From: Halomonas citrativorans
GTDB lineage: Bacteria > Pseudomonadota > Gammaproteobacteria > Pseudomonadales > Halomonadaceae
Length of the DNA stretch: 64,000 nt
Assembly (NCBI RefSeq): GCF_900163645.1
Contig: NZ_FUKM01000011.1
Location: 1 to 64,000, forward strand
Direction of reading: 5' to 3'
The notes under the pieces are model-generated. The model was not told where the DNA came from and made no database searches. It worked only from the letters and a program-made list of their open reading frames with translations. The position numbers and the translations under genes were made by a program. Of the stretch, positions 7,095 through 16,469 are shown one piece after another (position 1 is the first letter of the stretch; the number at the start of each line of letters is the position of its first letter).

Positions 7095-9869
7095 ATGGCC
7101 CGTGCCCCGATCGTGCTCGTCGATGGTTCCTCGTACTTGTATCGTGCCTTCCACGCGCTGCCGCCGTTAACAACCTCTAATGGCCAACCGACGGGAGCCG
7201 TTAAGGGCGTGCTGAACATGCTCAAACGGCTCATAAAGGATTATCCGCAAAGCCCGATGGCGGTGGTGTTTGATGCGCCGGGAAAAACCTTCCGTGATGA
7301 GCTCTTTGAAGACTACAAGGCGCATCGCCCACCGATGCCGGATGATTTACGCAGCCAGGTCGCCCTACTGCATGCCTGCGTAAAGGCGCTTGGCTTGCCG
7401 CTTTTATGCATTGACGGCGTTGAGGCGGATGACGTGATAGGTACTCTGGCGCACCGTGCCACGCAGGCGGGTCGGGATGCAGTGATCTCCACCGGCGATA
7501 AAGATATGGCGCAGCTGGTGAATGCGCATATCACGCTGGTCAATACCATGAAAGATGAAACCCTGGATGAGGCCGGCGTGGAGGGCAAATTTGGTCTGCC
7601 GCCTTCTCTCATTATCGATTACCTCGCCTTGATGGGCGACAAGGTCGATAACATCCCGGGCGTGCCGGGCGTGGGCGAGAAAACCGCCTTGGGGCTGCTG
7701 CAAGGAATGGGCGGCGGGCTGGACACTATTTACGGGGATTTAGAGCGGGTTAAAACGCTCTCGTTTCGTGGGGCCAAAACGCTATCCCAAAAGCTTGAAG
7801 AGCACCGTGAACAGGCCTATCTCTCCTACCAGCTCGCCACCATCAAAGTCGACTGTGACCTGCCGGTTGGGCTGGATAATTTGGACATCGCCCATCCGGA
7901 TCGCGAACAGCTGGTTTCGCTTTATAAAGAGCTTGAATTTAGACAGTGGCTGGCTGAACTGCTGGAGGGAAAAGATGAAGGCGTGGATGACGTAAAAGGC
8001 GGCGAACCGGTACCTGAAGATACTGAGGAAGCCGGTAATGCGCAGCCAGCCAGACGTCAAGAGCGCCAGGACCATGTCATCGTTGAGCAAAGCGAACTGG
8101 ACGCTTGGCTCCAGCGCTTAAAAAGCGCCAAGCGGTTCTGTTTTGACCTGGAAACGACCAGCCTGAATTACATGGAAGCCGAAATTGTGGGAATTGGCTT
8201 GGCGCTTGATGCCGGTGAAGCGGCCTATATTCCGCTGGCCCACGACTATTTGGATGCTCCCGCTCAGTTGGATAGAGCCAAGGTTTTAGCTGCGCTTAAG
8301 CCGCTGCTTGAAGATCAAAAGACCATCAAAATTGGCCAGAACCTCAAGTACGATATTTCCGTATTGGCCAACTACGACATTATCGTTGCTGGAACGCTGG
8401 CCGATACCATGCTGGCCTCTTATGTATTGAATTCCACGGCTACGCGCCACGACATGGATTCGCTGGCACTTAAATACTTGGGCGAGAAAACCACCTCGTT
8501 TGAAGAGATCGCCGGTAAAGGCGCCAAGCAACTGACCTTTAACCAGATAGCGTTAGAGCAGGCAGCACCTTATGCCTGTGAAGACGTCGATATCACCCTG
8601 CGCTTGTACGATGTGTTGCGCCCGCAGGTAGACAAAGAGGGGCGCCTGGCCCAAGTGCTGGATCACCTGGAGCTGCCGCTGATCAAGGTGATTTCCCGCA
8701 TTGAGCGTAACGGCGTGGCGATAGATGCCGAACGTCTACACGCGCAGAGCCAGCAGCTGGATAAGCGCATTCGTGAACTGGAAATTGAAGCATTTGACTT
8801 GGCTGGGCGTGAATTTAATCTGGGTTCGCCCAAGCAATTAGGCGAAATTCTGTTTAATGAGCTGAAGATTCCTGTTCTTAAGAAAACGCCTAAAGGCGCA
8901 CCTTCAACGGCCGAAGCGGTGCTTGAGGAGCTGGCACTGGATTACCCGCTGCCCAAGGTAATCATGGAGCATCGCGGGCTTTCCAAGCTGAAGTCTACCT
9001 ACACCGATAAGCTGCCGCGCTTGATTAACAAGGTAAATAACCGGGTACACACCAGTTACCATCAGGCGGTCACCGCCACCGGTCGTCTCTCTTCATCGGA
9101 TCCGAACTTGCAGAACATTCCGATCCGTACCGAGGAGGGGCGCAAGATTCGCCAGGCATTTATTGCTCGGCCTGGCTATCGCATCGTCGCCGCCGACTAC
9201 TCGCAAATTGAGCTGCGCATTATGGCGCACCTTTCAGAAGACAAGGGCCTGTTGGACGCGTTTGCCGAAAATCGCGATATTCACACGGCCACCGCCGCGG
9301 AAGTCTTCGGCACCGCGCTGGACAAAGTGTCCAGTGATCAGCGGCGCAGTGCTAAAGCGATTAACTTCGGGCTGATTTACGGTATGAGCGCGTGGGGCCT
9401 TGCGCGCCAGCTGCATATCGAGCGCAATCAGGCGCAAACTTATATCGACCGCTACTTTGACCGCTACCCTGGCGTGGCTCGCTATATGGACCGGATTCGC
9501 ACCCAGGCAGCGGAAGATGGGTTTGTGGAAACCGTGCTGGGGCGCCGCCTGTACCTGCCGGAAATTCACTCGCAAAACCGCAACCGCCGTCAGGGTGCCG
9601 AGCGTACCGCGATCAACGCGCCCATGCAGGGCACCGCCGCGGATATCATCAAACAGGCTATGATCGACGTGGATGCCTGGCTTGCAGAGGGCGAATTCGA
9701 TGCGCTGATGGTCATGCAAGTACACGATGAACTGGTATTCGAGGTGAAAGAAGAACAGGTGGAAGCGTTTATTGGTGAAGTGCAAACGCGTATGCAAGCC
9801 GCCGCCGAGCTTAAAGTCCCGCTTATTGTCGAAGCCGAAAGCGGGGTTAATTGGGATGAAGCGCATTAA
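7095..9869 (+). CDS. polA: DNA polymerase I
   Basis: A 924-residue polymerase that fills gaps and removes RNA primers during replication and repair. Three domains are visible: a 5'-3' nuclease at about 1-290 (VDGSSYLYRAFHAL, DAPGKTFR, GVEADDVIGTLA), a 3'-5' proofreading domain at about 330-520 with its acidic residues intact (CFDLETTSLN, GQNLKYD, CEDVDITL), and the polymerase core with DYSQIELRIMAHLS (motif A), KAINFGLIYGMS (motif B) and QVHDELVFEV (motif C). The ATG at 7095 gives the canonical N-terminus MARAPIVLVDGSS. An upstream in-frame TTG at 7077 is less likely. A very strong terminator follows the stop. Confidence 0.97.
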   Translation: MARAPIVLVDGSSYLYRAFHALPPLTTSNGQPTGAVKGVLNMLKRLIKDYPQSPMAVVFDAPGKTFRDELFEDYKAHRPPMPDDLRSQVALLHACVKALGLPLLCIDGVEADDVIGTLAHRATQAGRDAVISTGDKDMAQLVNAHITLVNTMKDETLDEAGVEGKFGLPPSLIIDYLALMGDKVDNIPGVPGVGEKTALGLLQGMGGGLDTIYGDLERVKTLSFRGAKTLSQKLEEHREQAYLSYQLATIKVDCDLPVGLDNLDIAHPDREQLVSLYKELEFRQWLAELLEGKDEGVDDVKGGEPVPEDTEEAGNAQPARRQERQDHVIVEQSELDAWLQRLKSAKRFCFDLETTSLNYMEAEIVGIGLALDAGEAAYIPLAHDYLDAPAQLDRAKVLAALKPLLEDQKTIKIGQNLKYDISVLANYDIIVAGTLADTMLASYVLNSTATRHDMDSLALKYLGEKTTSFEEIAGKGAKQLTFNQIALEQAAPYACEDVDITLRLYDVLRPQVDKEGRLAQVLDHLELPLIKVISRIERNGVAIDAERLHAQSQQLDKRIRELEIEAFDLAGREFNLGSPKQLGEILFNELKIPVLKKTPKGAPSTAEAVLEELALDYPLPKVIMEHRGLSKLKSTYTDKLPRLINKVNNRVHTSYHQAVTATGRLSSSDPNLQNIPIRTEEGRKIRQAFIARPGYRIVAADYSQIELRIMAHLSEDKGLLDAFAENRDIHTATAAEVFGTALDKVSSDQRRSAKAINFGLIYGMSAWGLARQLHIERNQAQTYIDRYFDRYPGVARYMDRIRTQAAEDGFVETVLGRRLYLPEIHSQNRNRRQGAERTAINAPMQGTAADIIKQAMIDVDAWLAEGEFDALMVMQVHDELVFEVKEEQVEAFIGEVQTRMQAAAELKVPLIVEAESGVNWDEAH

Positions 9870-9890
9870 AAAGTAAATAGTGCTCACATG

Positions 9891-9920
9891 AAAACGGCCC
9901 GCCAAATGGCGGGCCGTTTT
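9891..9920. terminator. Bidirectional terminator between polA and fbpA
   Basis: A perfect 13-bp stem, AAAACGGCCCGCC with AAAT loop and its exact complement, flanked by A- and T-runs. It sits between convergent polA and fbpA. Confidence 0.92.
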
Positions 9921-9937
9921 GTGTGCGTGGGGAGGGC

Positions 9938-10963
9938 TTAGCGCCAGCCGACGCGGTCAAAAATACGAATGGCTTCGGGATTATTCTCACCCAGCACATT
10001 AATATTCAGTTCATCCTTTTTGAAGTCACCCCATGACTCTAATACCGGGTCTTTCTTGACACCGTCGACGACCGGGAACTCATAGTTACGCTCGGCGAAG
10101 ATTTCCTGGGCGCCATCAGACGATAAGAACTCCAGGAATTTAATGCCGTTTTCAGGGTTTTGCGCATTGGCTACCAGGCCAGCACCGCCAACGTTAACGT
10201 GGGTGCCACGGTCGTTCTGGTTGGGGAAAATTACCCCCACCTTGCGCGCTGCTTCACGGTCAGACTCGCTGTCGGAATGGAGCATACGAACATAGTAGTA
10301 GTGGTTGGCAACGGCCAAGTCACACTCGCCACTGGCGACCCCAAGAATCTGGTCAGTATCGCCACCTTCCGGGTTGCGCGCCAGGTTGTTAACCACGCCC
10401 TGGGCCCACTCTTCTGCACCCTCTTCACCGTGATGCTCAATCATGGACGCTAACAATGACTGGTTATAGATGTTGTTGGAGGAGCGAATGCACAGCTGGC
10501 CTTCAAACCGAGGATCGGCTAAATCTTCGTAGCTTTCGATTTGGCTGGGGTCAACGTTGTCGCGGTTATAGAGGATTACCCGAGCGCGCTGGCTAAAGCC
10601 AAACCATAAATTGTCAGGGTGGCGCATTGACTCCGGCAGACGCTCGCTCAGTACCTCAGAATCCACGCTTTGGAACAGGCCATCCTGCTCGGCGCGCCAT
10701 AAACGGCCCGCATCGACAGTCAGCATGACGTCGGCGGGGCTGGCAATGCCCTCACGCTGCATGCGCTCCATCAGTTGGTCGGAGTCGCCTTCCAGAACGT
10801 TCACTTCGATGCCCGTCTCGTCGGTGAACGCTTTATAAAGGATTTCATCCGAATCGTAGTGGCGGGCAGAGTAAATGTTAACCGCATCGGCAAGTGCTGT
10901 GCCTGATACAGCAGCGCCCGCAAAAATGGCGGCGATAGAGACTGAAAGACGTGTTGTTTTCAT
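9938..10963 (-). CDS. fbpA: Ferric-iron ABC transporter, periplasmic binding protein
   Basis: A 341-residue type-II periplasmic binding protein (FbpA/FutA/IdiA family) that delivers Fe3+ to the inner-membrane importer. The N-terminus is a Sec signal peptide with likely cleavage after GTALA. The mature part begins with VNIYSARHYDSDEILYKAF, typical of iron-binding members, and carries the paired tyrosines of the iron site in ANHYYYVRML near residue 222. It is transcribed away from fbpC, and the intergenic region holds a Fur-box-like sequence at 10982-11000, so iron repression is likely. Its permease is encoded further on at 12306-14048. Confidence 0.92.
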   Translation of the reverse strand: MKTTRLSVSIAAIFAGAAVSGTALADAVNIYSARHYDSDEILYKAFTDETGIEVNVLEGDSDQLMERMQREGIASPADVMLTVDAGRLWRAEQDGLFQSVDSEVLSERLPESMRHPDNLWFGFSQRARVILYNRDNVDPSQIESYEDLADPRFEGQLCIRSSNNIYNQSLLASMIEHHGEEGAEEWAQGVVNNLARNPEGGDTDQILGVASGECDLAVANHYYYVRMLHSDSESDREAARKVGVIFPNQNDRGTHVNVGGAGLVANAQNPENGIKFLEFLSSDGAQEIFAERNYEFPVVDGVKKDPVLESWGDFKKDELNINVLGENNPEAIRIFDRVGWR

Positions 10964-10981
10964 ATAGTTAGCGTCCTAAAT

Positions 10982-11000
10982 GATTATGAGAATAAGTTGC
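10982..11000. promoter_or_regulatory. Candidate Fur box
   Basis: GATTATGAGAATAAGTTGC matches 13 of 19 positions of the classical Fur box GATAATGATAATCATTATC. It lies 19 bases upstream of the fbpA start codon, in the region shared with divergent fbpC. Location and match support iron-responsive repression of fbpA at least. Confidence 0.5.
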
Positions 11001-11198
11001 ATTAAGTTTTAATATTGAATACTTTCGCAGTACCTGCGTCAAGGGAAAAAGAACAAGGTGTTCGTGGTTGTGCAACCCTGCGTGCATATCAAGCGAATGA
11101 AAAATACAATGGTGTTGATATTCAACGCAGCCTGCCGAGCAGCACGCCAAAAGTGCTGGCTAAGTGAGACGCTGGTTAAATGAGGTAATGGTGACATT

Positions 11199-12299
11199 AT
11201 GGCAGTAACCGTATCAGTTCCCGATAACGCCACGCTACAGGCTCTTTCGCTACACGATGTCCACCATACGTATGCGGCAAACCAGGTGGTGAAGGGGGTC
11301 TCGTTAGAGATTTCCCCTGGAGAAGTCGTGTGCCTGCTGGGGCCATCGGGATGCGGTAAAACCACGCTATTACGTATTGCCGCAGGGCTGGAAGTCCTTC
11401 AGCAAGGAAGCGTTAGCCTGGAAGGGCAGGCCGTCGCATTACCTGGCCAGCGTCATCTTCCGCCGGAAAAGCGTAACGTCGGCCTAGCATTTCAGGACTC
11501 GGCGCTTTTTCCTCACTTAAGTGTGCTGGAAAACGTCACCTTTGGGCTCAAACAGATGCCTGTGCGCCAGCGTCGTGAGCGCGCGGTCGAGCTGTTGACT
11601 CAGTTGGGGATGGCGGATTACATCGATACCTACCCGCATATGCTGTCTGGCGGGCAACAGCAGCGCGTCGCCTTGGCCCGCGCGCTGGCACCCACGCCCA
11701 AACTGATGCTGCTCGACGAACCCTTTTCAAGCCTGGATGCACGGCTGCGTGATCGTATTCGCGACGATACGCTGCACGTGCTGAAAAAACTGGGGTCGGC
11801 CACGTTATTGGTAACCCACGACCCGGAAGAAGCCATGTTTATGGCTGACCGAATTGCCCTCATGCGCGATGGCCGAATTATTCAAACGGGCACGCCGCGT
11901 GAGCTTTACTGCACGCCAGTCGACCCGTTTGTGGTGACCTTTTTTGGTGAAGTAAATGAACTCAGTGGCACGGTAAAGGGTGGCCGTGTACAAACTCCGG
12001 TAGGTGAAATAGATGCCAGCTGGCTGCCCGAAGGCAGTAAGGCGCGGATTATGATTCGCCCTGAGGCGTTGCGGCTTCAGGAACGCGGCTTGCCCGCAGC
12101 CGCCCACCGCCATAGCCATGTCGTCATGGCAAAGCTGCTGGGGCGTTCCAGCCTCATTCATTTGTGCGCCCACGGGGCTGATGGTCAAGAGGCGCATCTA
12201 CATGCCCGTGTGCCCGGCGTTTTTCTACCCCAGGAGGGCCAGCCGATTGATATCGACCTGGACCACTCTCAGGTGTTTGTTTTTCAGGATGAAGCCTAG
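11199..12299 (+). CDS. fbpC: Ferric-iron ABC transporter, ATP-binding protein
   Basis: A 366-residue ATPase of the FbpC/PotA-like class. Visible motifs are Walker A GPSGCGKTTLLR, Q-loop AFQDSALFPHLSV, ABC signature LSGGQQQRVALARAL, Walker B LMLLDEPFSSLD and H-loop VTHDPEEAM. The C-terminal 120 residues form the regulatory TOBE-like domain common in iron and anion importers (IMIRPEALRL). It is divergent from fbpA and ends only six bases before the convergent stop of fbpB, so the three importer subunits occupy three opposed transcripts. Confidence 0.92.
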   Translation: MAVTVSVPDNATLQALSLHDVHHTYAANQVVKGVSLEISPGEVVCLLGPSGCGKTTLLRIAAGLEVLQQGSVSLEGQAVALPGQRHLPPEKRNVGLAFQDSALFPHLSVLENVTFGLKQMPVRQRRERAVELLTQLGMADYIDTYPHMLSGGQQQRVALARALAPTPKLMLLDEPFSSLDARLRDRIRDDTLHVLKKLGSATLLVTHDPEEAMFMADRIALMRDGRIIQTGTPRELYCTPVDPFVVTFFGEVNELSGTVKGGRVQTPVGEIDASWLPEGSKARIMIRPEALRLQERGLPAAAHRHSHVVMAKLLGRSSLIHLCAHGADGQEAHLHARVPGVFLPQEGQPIDIDLDHSQVFVFQDEA

Positions 12300-12305
12300 G
12301 TAGAC

Positions 12306-14048
12306 TTATTGAGCATGGCTGCCGGGCCGCGCCCGGCGCATGGCCAGGCTAAGCAGAATCACCGGCAAGATGCCGACCACCACAATAGCCAGCGACGCGG
12401 TGGAGGCCTCAGCCAAGCGCTCATCAGATGCCAGGCTATAAGCACGCACCGCCAGGGTGTCGAAGTTGAACGGCCGTAGGATAATCGTCGCGGGCAGCTC
12501 CTTCATTACATCCACAAACACGAGAATTCCGGCGGCCAGCAGGCTGCTACGCATCAGCGGCGTATGAATACGGCGCAGCGTGCCACCTGCGGTTTGGCCC
12601 AAAGTGCGCGAGGCGGCGTCCATATTGGGGGTAACTTTGCCCAGGCTTGCCTCAACCGCATTAAATGACACGGCCAAAAAGCGCACGACATAGGCATAAA
12701 TTAAAATAAACGCCGAGCCGCTAAACACCAGGCCGATAATTTTTCCGTAGTGGGCGTGTAGCCACGTATTCAGCGTGCTATCCAGCCAGGCAAAGGGAAT
12801 CAAGATACCTACCGCGACCACCGAGCCGGGAATGGCATAGCCCATCGCGGCGATTCGGGTAAATAGCCGGGCCCCGGGCGAGTTATGCAGCCTGACGCCA
12901 TAGCTCAACAGCACGGCAAGACCTACGGCAATCAATGCTGCTACCGTGGCAAGGCTTAGGCTATTAGTGGCGAAGCGGATAAAGCGCGTGCCCAGAAGGG
13001 CGTCGCCTTGATGGATGGCGAGGTTCAGCAAAATACCGCTCGGCAATAAAAAACCAATCACAATAGGCAACAAACAGGCGAGCGTTGCGCCGAGGGCGCG
13101 CCAACCGTGCAGGCGATACTCAGGCAACTGCTGGTAGCGGTTGGTGGTATGAAAATAGCGCCGCTTCCCGCGCGAGAAGCGCTCCAGCAGCACCAGCACA
13201 ATCACAAACGTCAGCAGGCAGGCGGCTAGCTGAGCGGCTGCCACGGGCTCGCCCAGCCCAAACCAGGTGCGATAGATGCCGGTGGTAAAGGTATCCACAC
13301 CAAAAAACTGCACCGCGCCAAATTCGTTGAGGGTTTCCATCAGCACCAGCGAAACGCCGCCCACTAGGGCGGGGCGCGCCAGAGGTAGGGCAACGCTTGC
13401 AAACAGATGCCAAGGGCCACGACCCAGAGTACGCCCTACATCGAGTACGCATACCGATTGCTCAAGAAAGGAGGCACGTGCAAGCAGATATACGTAGGGA
13501 TACAGCACAAACGTAATCAGCGTTGCGGCGCCGCCTAGCGAGCGTACATTGGGGAAGTAGTAGTCGCCATACTGCCAGTTAAACCATCCTCGAAGCGCAC
13601 TCTGTAGCGGCCCTGCCACCTGCAAAAAATCCGTGTAAGCGTAGGCGATAACATAGGTCGGCACCGCCAGCGGCAATAAAAGCGCCCATTCAAAGATTCG
13701 TTTGCCTGGAAAGCGACACATCACCACCAGCCAAGCGCTACCGGCGCCCAGGATTAACGTACCCAGCCCCACCCAGAGCACAAGCCAAAAGGTATTCGAC
13801 AGATAGCGGCTCAAGACGGTGCTCGCCAAGTGCTGCCAGACGCCTTCAGTCGGCACAAAGATATAGCTCAAGACGACCAGAATCGGCAGTGCCACCGTCA
13901 GCGCAATCAAGAACAGCGCACATGACCAGGGTGTGAGTGATAGCCTAAAGCGGGATATACCGTCAGCGAGTAGCGCCAATCGTGAACGGCGAGCGGGAAT
14001 GGGCACGTCGTTGTCTCCTAAGACGAGGCTGGCAGGCTGACTCGTCAA
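12306..14048 (-). CDS. fbpB: Ferric-iron ABC transporter, fused permease
   Basis: A 580-residue inner-membrane protein with about twelve hydrophobic segments, a tandem fusion of two permease domains as usual for FbpB. Each half carries an ATPase-coupling (EAA-type) loop: LDVGRTLGRGPWHLFASVALPLARP in the first half near residue 215 and ASRTLGQTAGGTLRRIHTPLM in the second near residue 490. It pairs with fbpA and fbpC to import Fe3+. Its stop lies six bases from that of fbpC, leaving no room for a normal terminator between the two convergent genes. Confidence 0.92.
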   Translation of the reverse strand: MTSQPASLVLGDNDVPIPARRSRLALLADGISRFRLSLTPWSCALFLIALTVALPILVVLSYIFVPTEGVWQHLASTVLSRYLSNTFWLVLWVGLGTLILGAGSAWLVVMCRFPGKRIFEWALLLPLAVPTYVIAYAYTDFLQVAGPLQSALRGWFNWQYGDYYFPNVRSLGGAATLITFVLYPYVYLLARASFLEQSVCVLDVGRTLGRGPWHLFASVALPLARPALVGGVSLVLMETLNEFGAVQFFGVDTFTTGIYRTWFGLGEPVAAAQLAACLLTFVIVLVLLERFSRGKRRYFHTTNRYQQLPEYRLHGWRALGATLACLLPIVIGFLLPSGILLNLAIHQGDALLGTRFIRFATNSLSLATVAALIAVGLAVLLSYGVRLHNSPGARLFTRIAAMGYAIPGSVVAVGILIPFAWLDSTLNTWLHAHYGKIIGLVFSGSAFILIYAYVVRFLAVSFNAVEASLGKVTPNMDAASRTLGQTAGGTLRRIHTPLMRSSLLAAGILVFVDVMKELPATIILRPFNFDTLAVRAYSLASDERLAEASTASLAIVVVGILPVILLSLAMRRARPGSHAQ

Positions 14049-14237
14049 TGCGAAAAAATAACAGCTGTAAATAGTATCACTTGGGTAGTGTGGCTGCAGC
14101 TATCTCCGCGCCCAACCGCTCGTTAAGGGATTCAGCACTCCGTTTAGCCAATGAGTGTTGTGCAAAGGGGAAAAACGGCGAAAATAGACCTACTTTTCGA
14201 GCTGTATTTTAAGCAATAACGCGTGTCAGGAGTCTTG

Positions 14238-16430
14238 ATGCCAGGGTTATCACCACCAAGCGGGCTGGCGGAAACGTTAGGCATGGCTAGTGAGCGGCCA
14301 GTTCAAACGCTAGTTGCCCATTCCAAGCGGCTGGAGAGGAGGCGTTGGCGTCAACTGGTATGGCTAACCGGTAGGCCGTGCGAATGCCGTGCCCACGCGC
14401 ATCGACTGTGGCAGGCTACTAACTGGATAGCTCCCTTATGGGTTGCTCATCAGGCCGATGATGTGCCCGTTGAGCCTTGGATAACGCCCCGTAAGGCGCG
14501 CACGCGTTTAGGTGCAGAGCATCAGCTCATCGTGCTGGATGCCAGTGGCGAGGCGGGCTTTGATCCTGACGCGCTAGGCGCGCTGGCAGGCACGTTGATA
14601 GCGGGCGGCTTGCTGGTGCTTATTACTCCCAAGCCTTGGGGCCGTCATCCGGATCCGGATTACGCGCGCTTTGCTGACCACCCTTGGCACTGGGAGCAGT
14701 TAACGTCTCACTATCTGTCGCGATTGGCTCGCCTGCTTCATGAGCGTACAGATGTCATCACTTGGCATGCCTACGGAATGCCAGCGCTTCCCCGTTTACC
14801 CGCCAGCACGAATTGTCCACAGAGCGTTAGCGATAGCGCGTGCCTCACGGCGGATCAATCGGCTATCGTTGCCCAGCTTGTACGTTTAAAGCGCCGCCGC
14901 CCGGTGGTGATTACCGCTGATCGCGGGCGGGGAAAAAGTGCCGCGCTTGGGATCGCTTGCGCACGCCTTTTAGAAAACGGAACCTCGAATATCATTGTGA
15001 CGGCTCCCAGGTTAAGCGCCGTGGAGAGTCTGTTCGCTCGGCTTGAAGCCCTGTGCCCTGACGGAGCGCGCATCGCCCCAGGACGTTTTCAACTCGCAGA
15101 TAACCGCGAGCTGAGCTTTTTGCCCCCGGATGTACTTACCGAGCAGGTTGCGGCCAAACAGTTGGGAGGTGATGGCAGCTATTTAATGGTGGATGAAGCC
15201 GCGGCGATTCCTGCTGCCTTGTTGGGTCAGTGGCTGGCGGCGTTTCCACGTATTGCGTTTGCGACCACCGTTGATGGCTACGAAGGTTCGGGGCGAGGGT
15301 TTGCCTTGCGCTTTAAAGACGTATTGACCCGGCTGACGCCGCAATGGAAAGCCTTGACGCTGGACACCCCCATCCGTTGGAATGCCGGTGATCCTCTTGA
15401 AGCTGCAATAAACCGGTTGCTGCTACTTAAAGCGCCGCTGCCAGCCTTAGGGAAACGTGATGATCTCGCCAGCCGATCATATACACTTGAGCGTGCCTGC
15501 CTTGCCCAGGATGAAGCTGCTCTTGAAGCGCTGTTTGGCCTGCTGGTGCAGTCTCACTACCGAACCTCTCCAGGTGACGTGCGTCAGCTGTTAGACGGGC
15601 CAGGAACCACGCTGCGTCTACTGGGGCAAAAAAATGTACCTCAGGCGGTTTTGGTGGTGCGAGAAGAGGGCGGCTTTGATGCCACGCTTGCCGAGCAGGT
15701 CGCACGGGGCGAGCGCCGCCCGCAAGGGCATTTGATGGCGCAGTCGCTGGCCGCCCACATGGGCAGCCGTACAGCACTGACCGCCCGCTGGCGGCGTGTC
15801 GTGCGTATCGCCACTCATCCAGACCGCCGCCGGGAAGGCCTGGGGCAACAGCTTATTGCCGAGGATGTTCAGGAGGCCACGCAGCAAGGCATTGCGCTTT
15901 ATGGCGCCACCTTCGGCGCCGAAGCGTCGCTACTGCGCTTCTGGCTTGCTCAAGGGTTTCAGCCCGTGCGGCTAGGCATCACCCGTGAAGCGGCTACCGG
16001 GGAATTTGCGGTGATGGTTGCCAAGGCGCTGAACGTTGAGGGGCGCGCGGTACTGCGTTCGTTAACGGCAGGGTTCAGCGCTGCATTACCCAGCTTGCTG
16101 GCGTTTGAATTAACCATGCTGCCCGCCGAGGTAGTCACACTATTACTACGCGGACTGCCTTCTACACCGCTAACCGCAAAGGAGCGCCAAGCCATCAACG
16201 ATGTCGCCTATGCGCATCGTGACCCGGCGCTGGCGCGGCCTGCGCTACAAGCGCTGGCGCGAGAAGCCAGCCACGTGCCCTCATCAGGCATGGCAACCGC
16301 GCATCACCAACTGGCGGCGTGGGCCTTTCAAAATCAGCCTTTAGCCGCCGCGCATAATGAGTCCGTTCGTGCACTACGCCAAGCGGTGGGGCAAGTGGCA
16401 TCAATGCATGCTTTTCCCTCGTCGCCTTGA
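14238..16430 (+). CDS. tmcA: tRNA(Met) cytidine acetyltransferase
   Basis: A 730-residue enzyme that makes N4-acetylcytidine at the wobble position of elongator tRNA-Met using acetyl-CoA and ATP. Domain order fits TmcA: an N-terminal DUF1726-type region, an RNA-helicase-like module with Walker A ADRGRGKSAALG (about residue 232) and acidic MVDEAAAIP, then a GNAT acetyltransferase with RIATHPDRRREGLGQQLI (about residue 525), and a C-terminal helical tail. The ATG at 14238 follows CAGGAGT with suitable spacing and is preferred over GTG at 14223. Confidence 0.94.
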   Translation: MPGLSPPSGLAETLGMASERPVQTLVAHSKRLERRRWRQLVWLTGRPCECRAHAHRLWQATNWIAPLWVAHQADDVPVEPWITPRKARTRLGAEHQLIVLDASGEAGFDPDALGALAGTLIAGGLLVLITPKPWGRHPDPDYARFADHPWHWEQLTSHYLSRLARLLHERTDVITWHAYGMPALPRLPASTNCPQSVSDSACLTADQSAIVAQLVRLKRRRPVVITADRGRGKSAALGIACARLLENGTSNIIVTAPRLSAVESLFARLEALCPDGARIAPGRFQLADNRELSFLPPDVLTEQVAAKQLGGDGSYLMVDEAAAIPAALLGQWLAAFPRIAFATTVDGYEGSGRGFALRFKDVLTRLTPQWKALTLDTPIRWNAGDPLEAAINRLLLLKAPLPALGKRDDLASRSYTLERACLAQDEAALEALFGLLVQSHYRTSPGDVRQLLDGPGTTLRLLGQKNVPQAVLVVREEGGFDATLAEQVARGERRPQGHLMAQSLAAHMGSRTALTARWRRVVRIATHPDRRREGLGQQLIAEDVQEATQQGIALYGATFGAEASLLRFWLAQGFQPVRLGITREAATGEFAVMVAKALNVEGRAVLRSLTAGFSAALPSLLAFELTMLPAEVVTLLLRGLPSTPLTAKERQAINDVAYAHRDPALARPALQALAREASHVPSSGMATAHHQLAAWAFQNQPLAAAHNESVRALRQAVGQVASMHAFPSSP

Positions 16431-16469
16431 GGAGTAAAGTGGGTCGGTTACCGATAATGAAGAGCTTTT

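Noticed and set aside
9234-9905. A 223-codon open frame on the minus strand opposite polA
   Set aside because: It lies wholly against the polymerase core, whose motifs A, B and C are intact. The antisense translation shows no recognisable domain.
11039-11365. A minus-strand frame over the start of fbpC
   Set aside because: Antisense to the fbpC Walker A region. No separate support.
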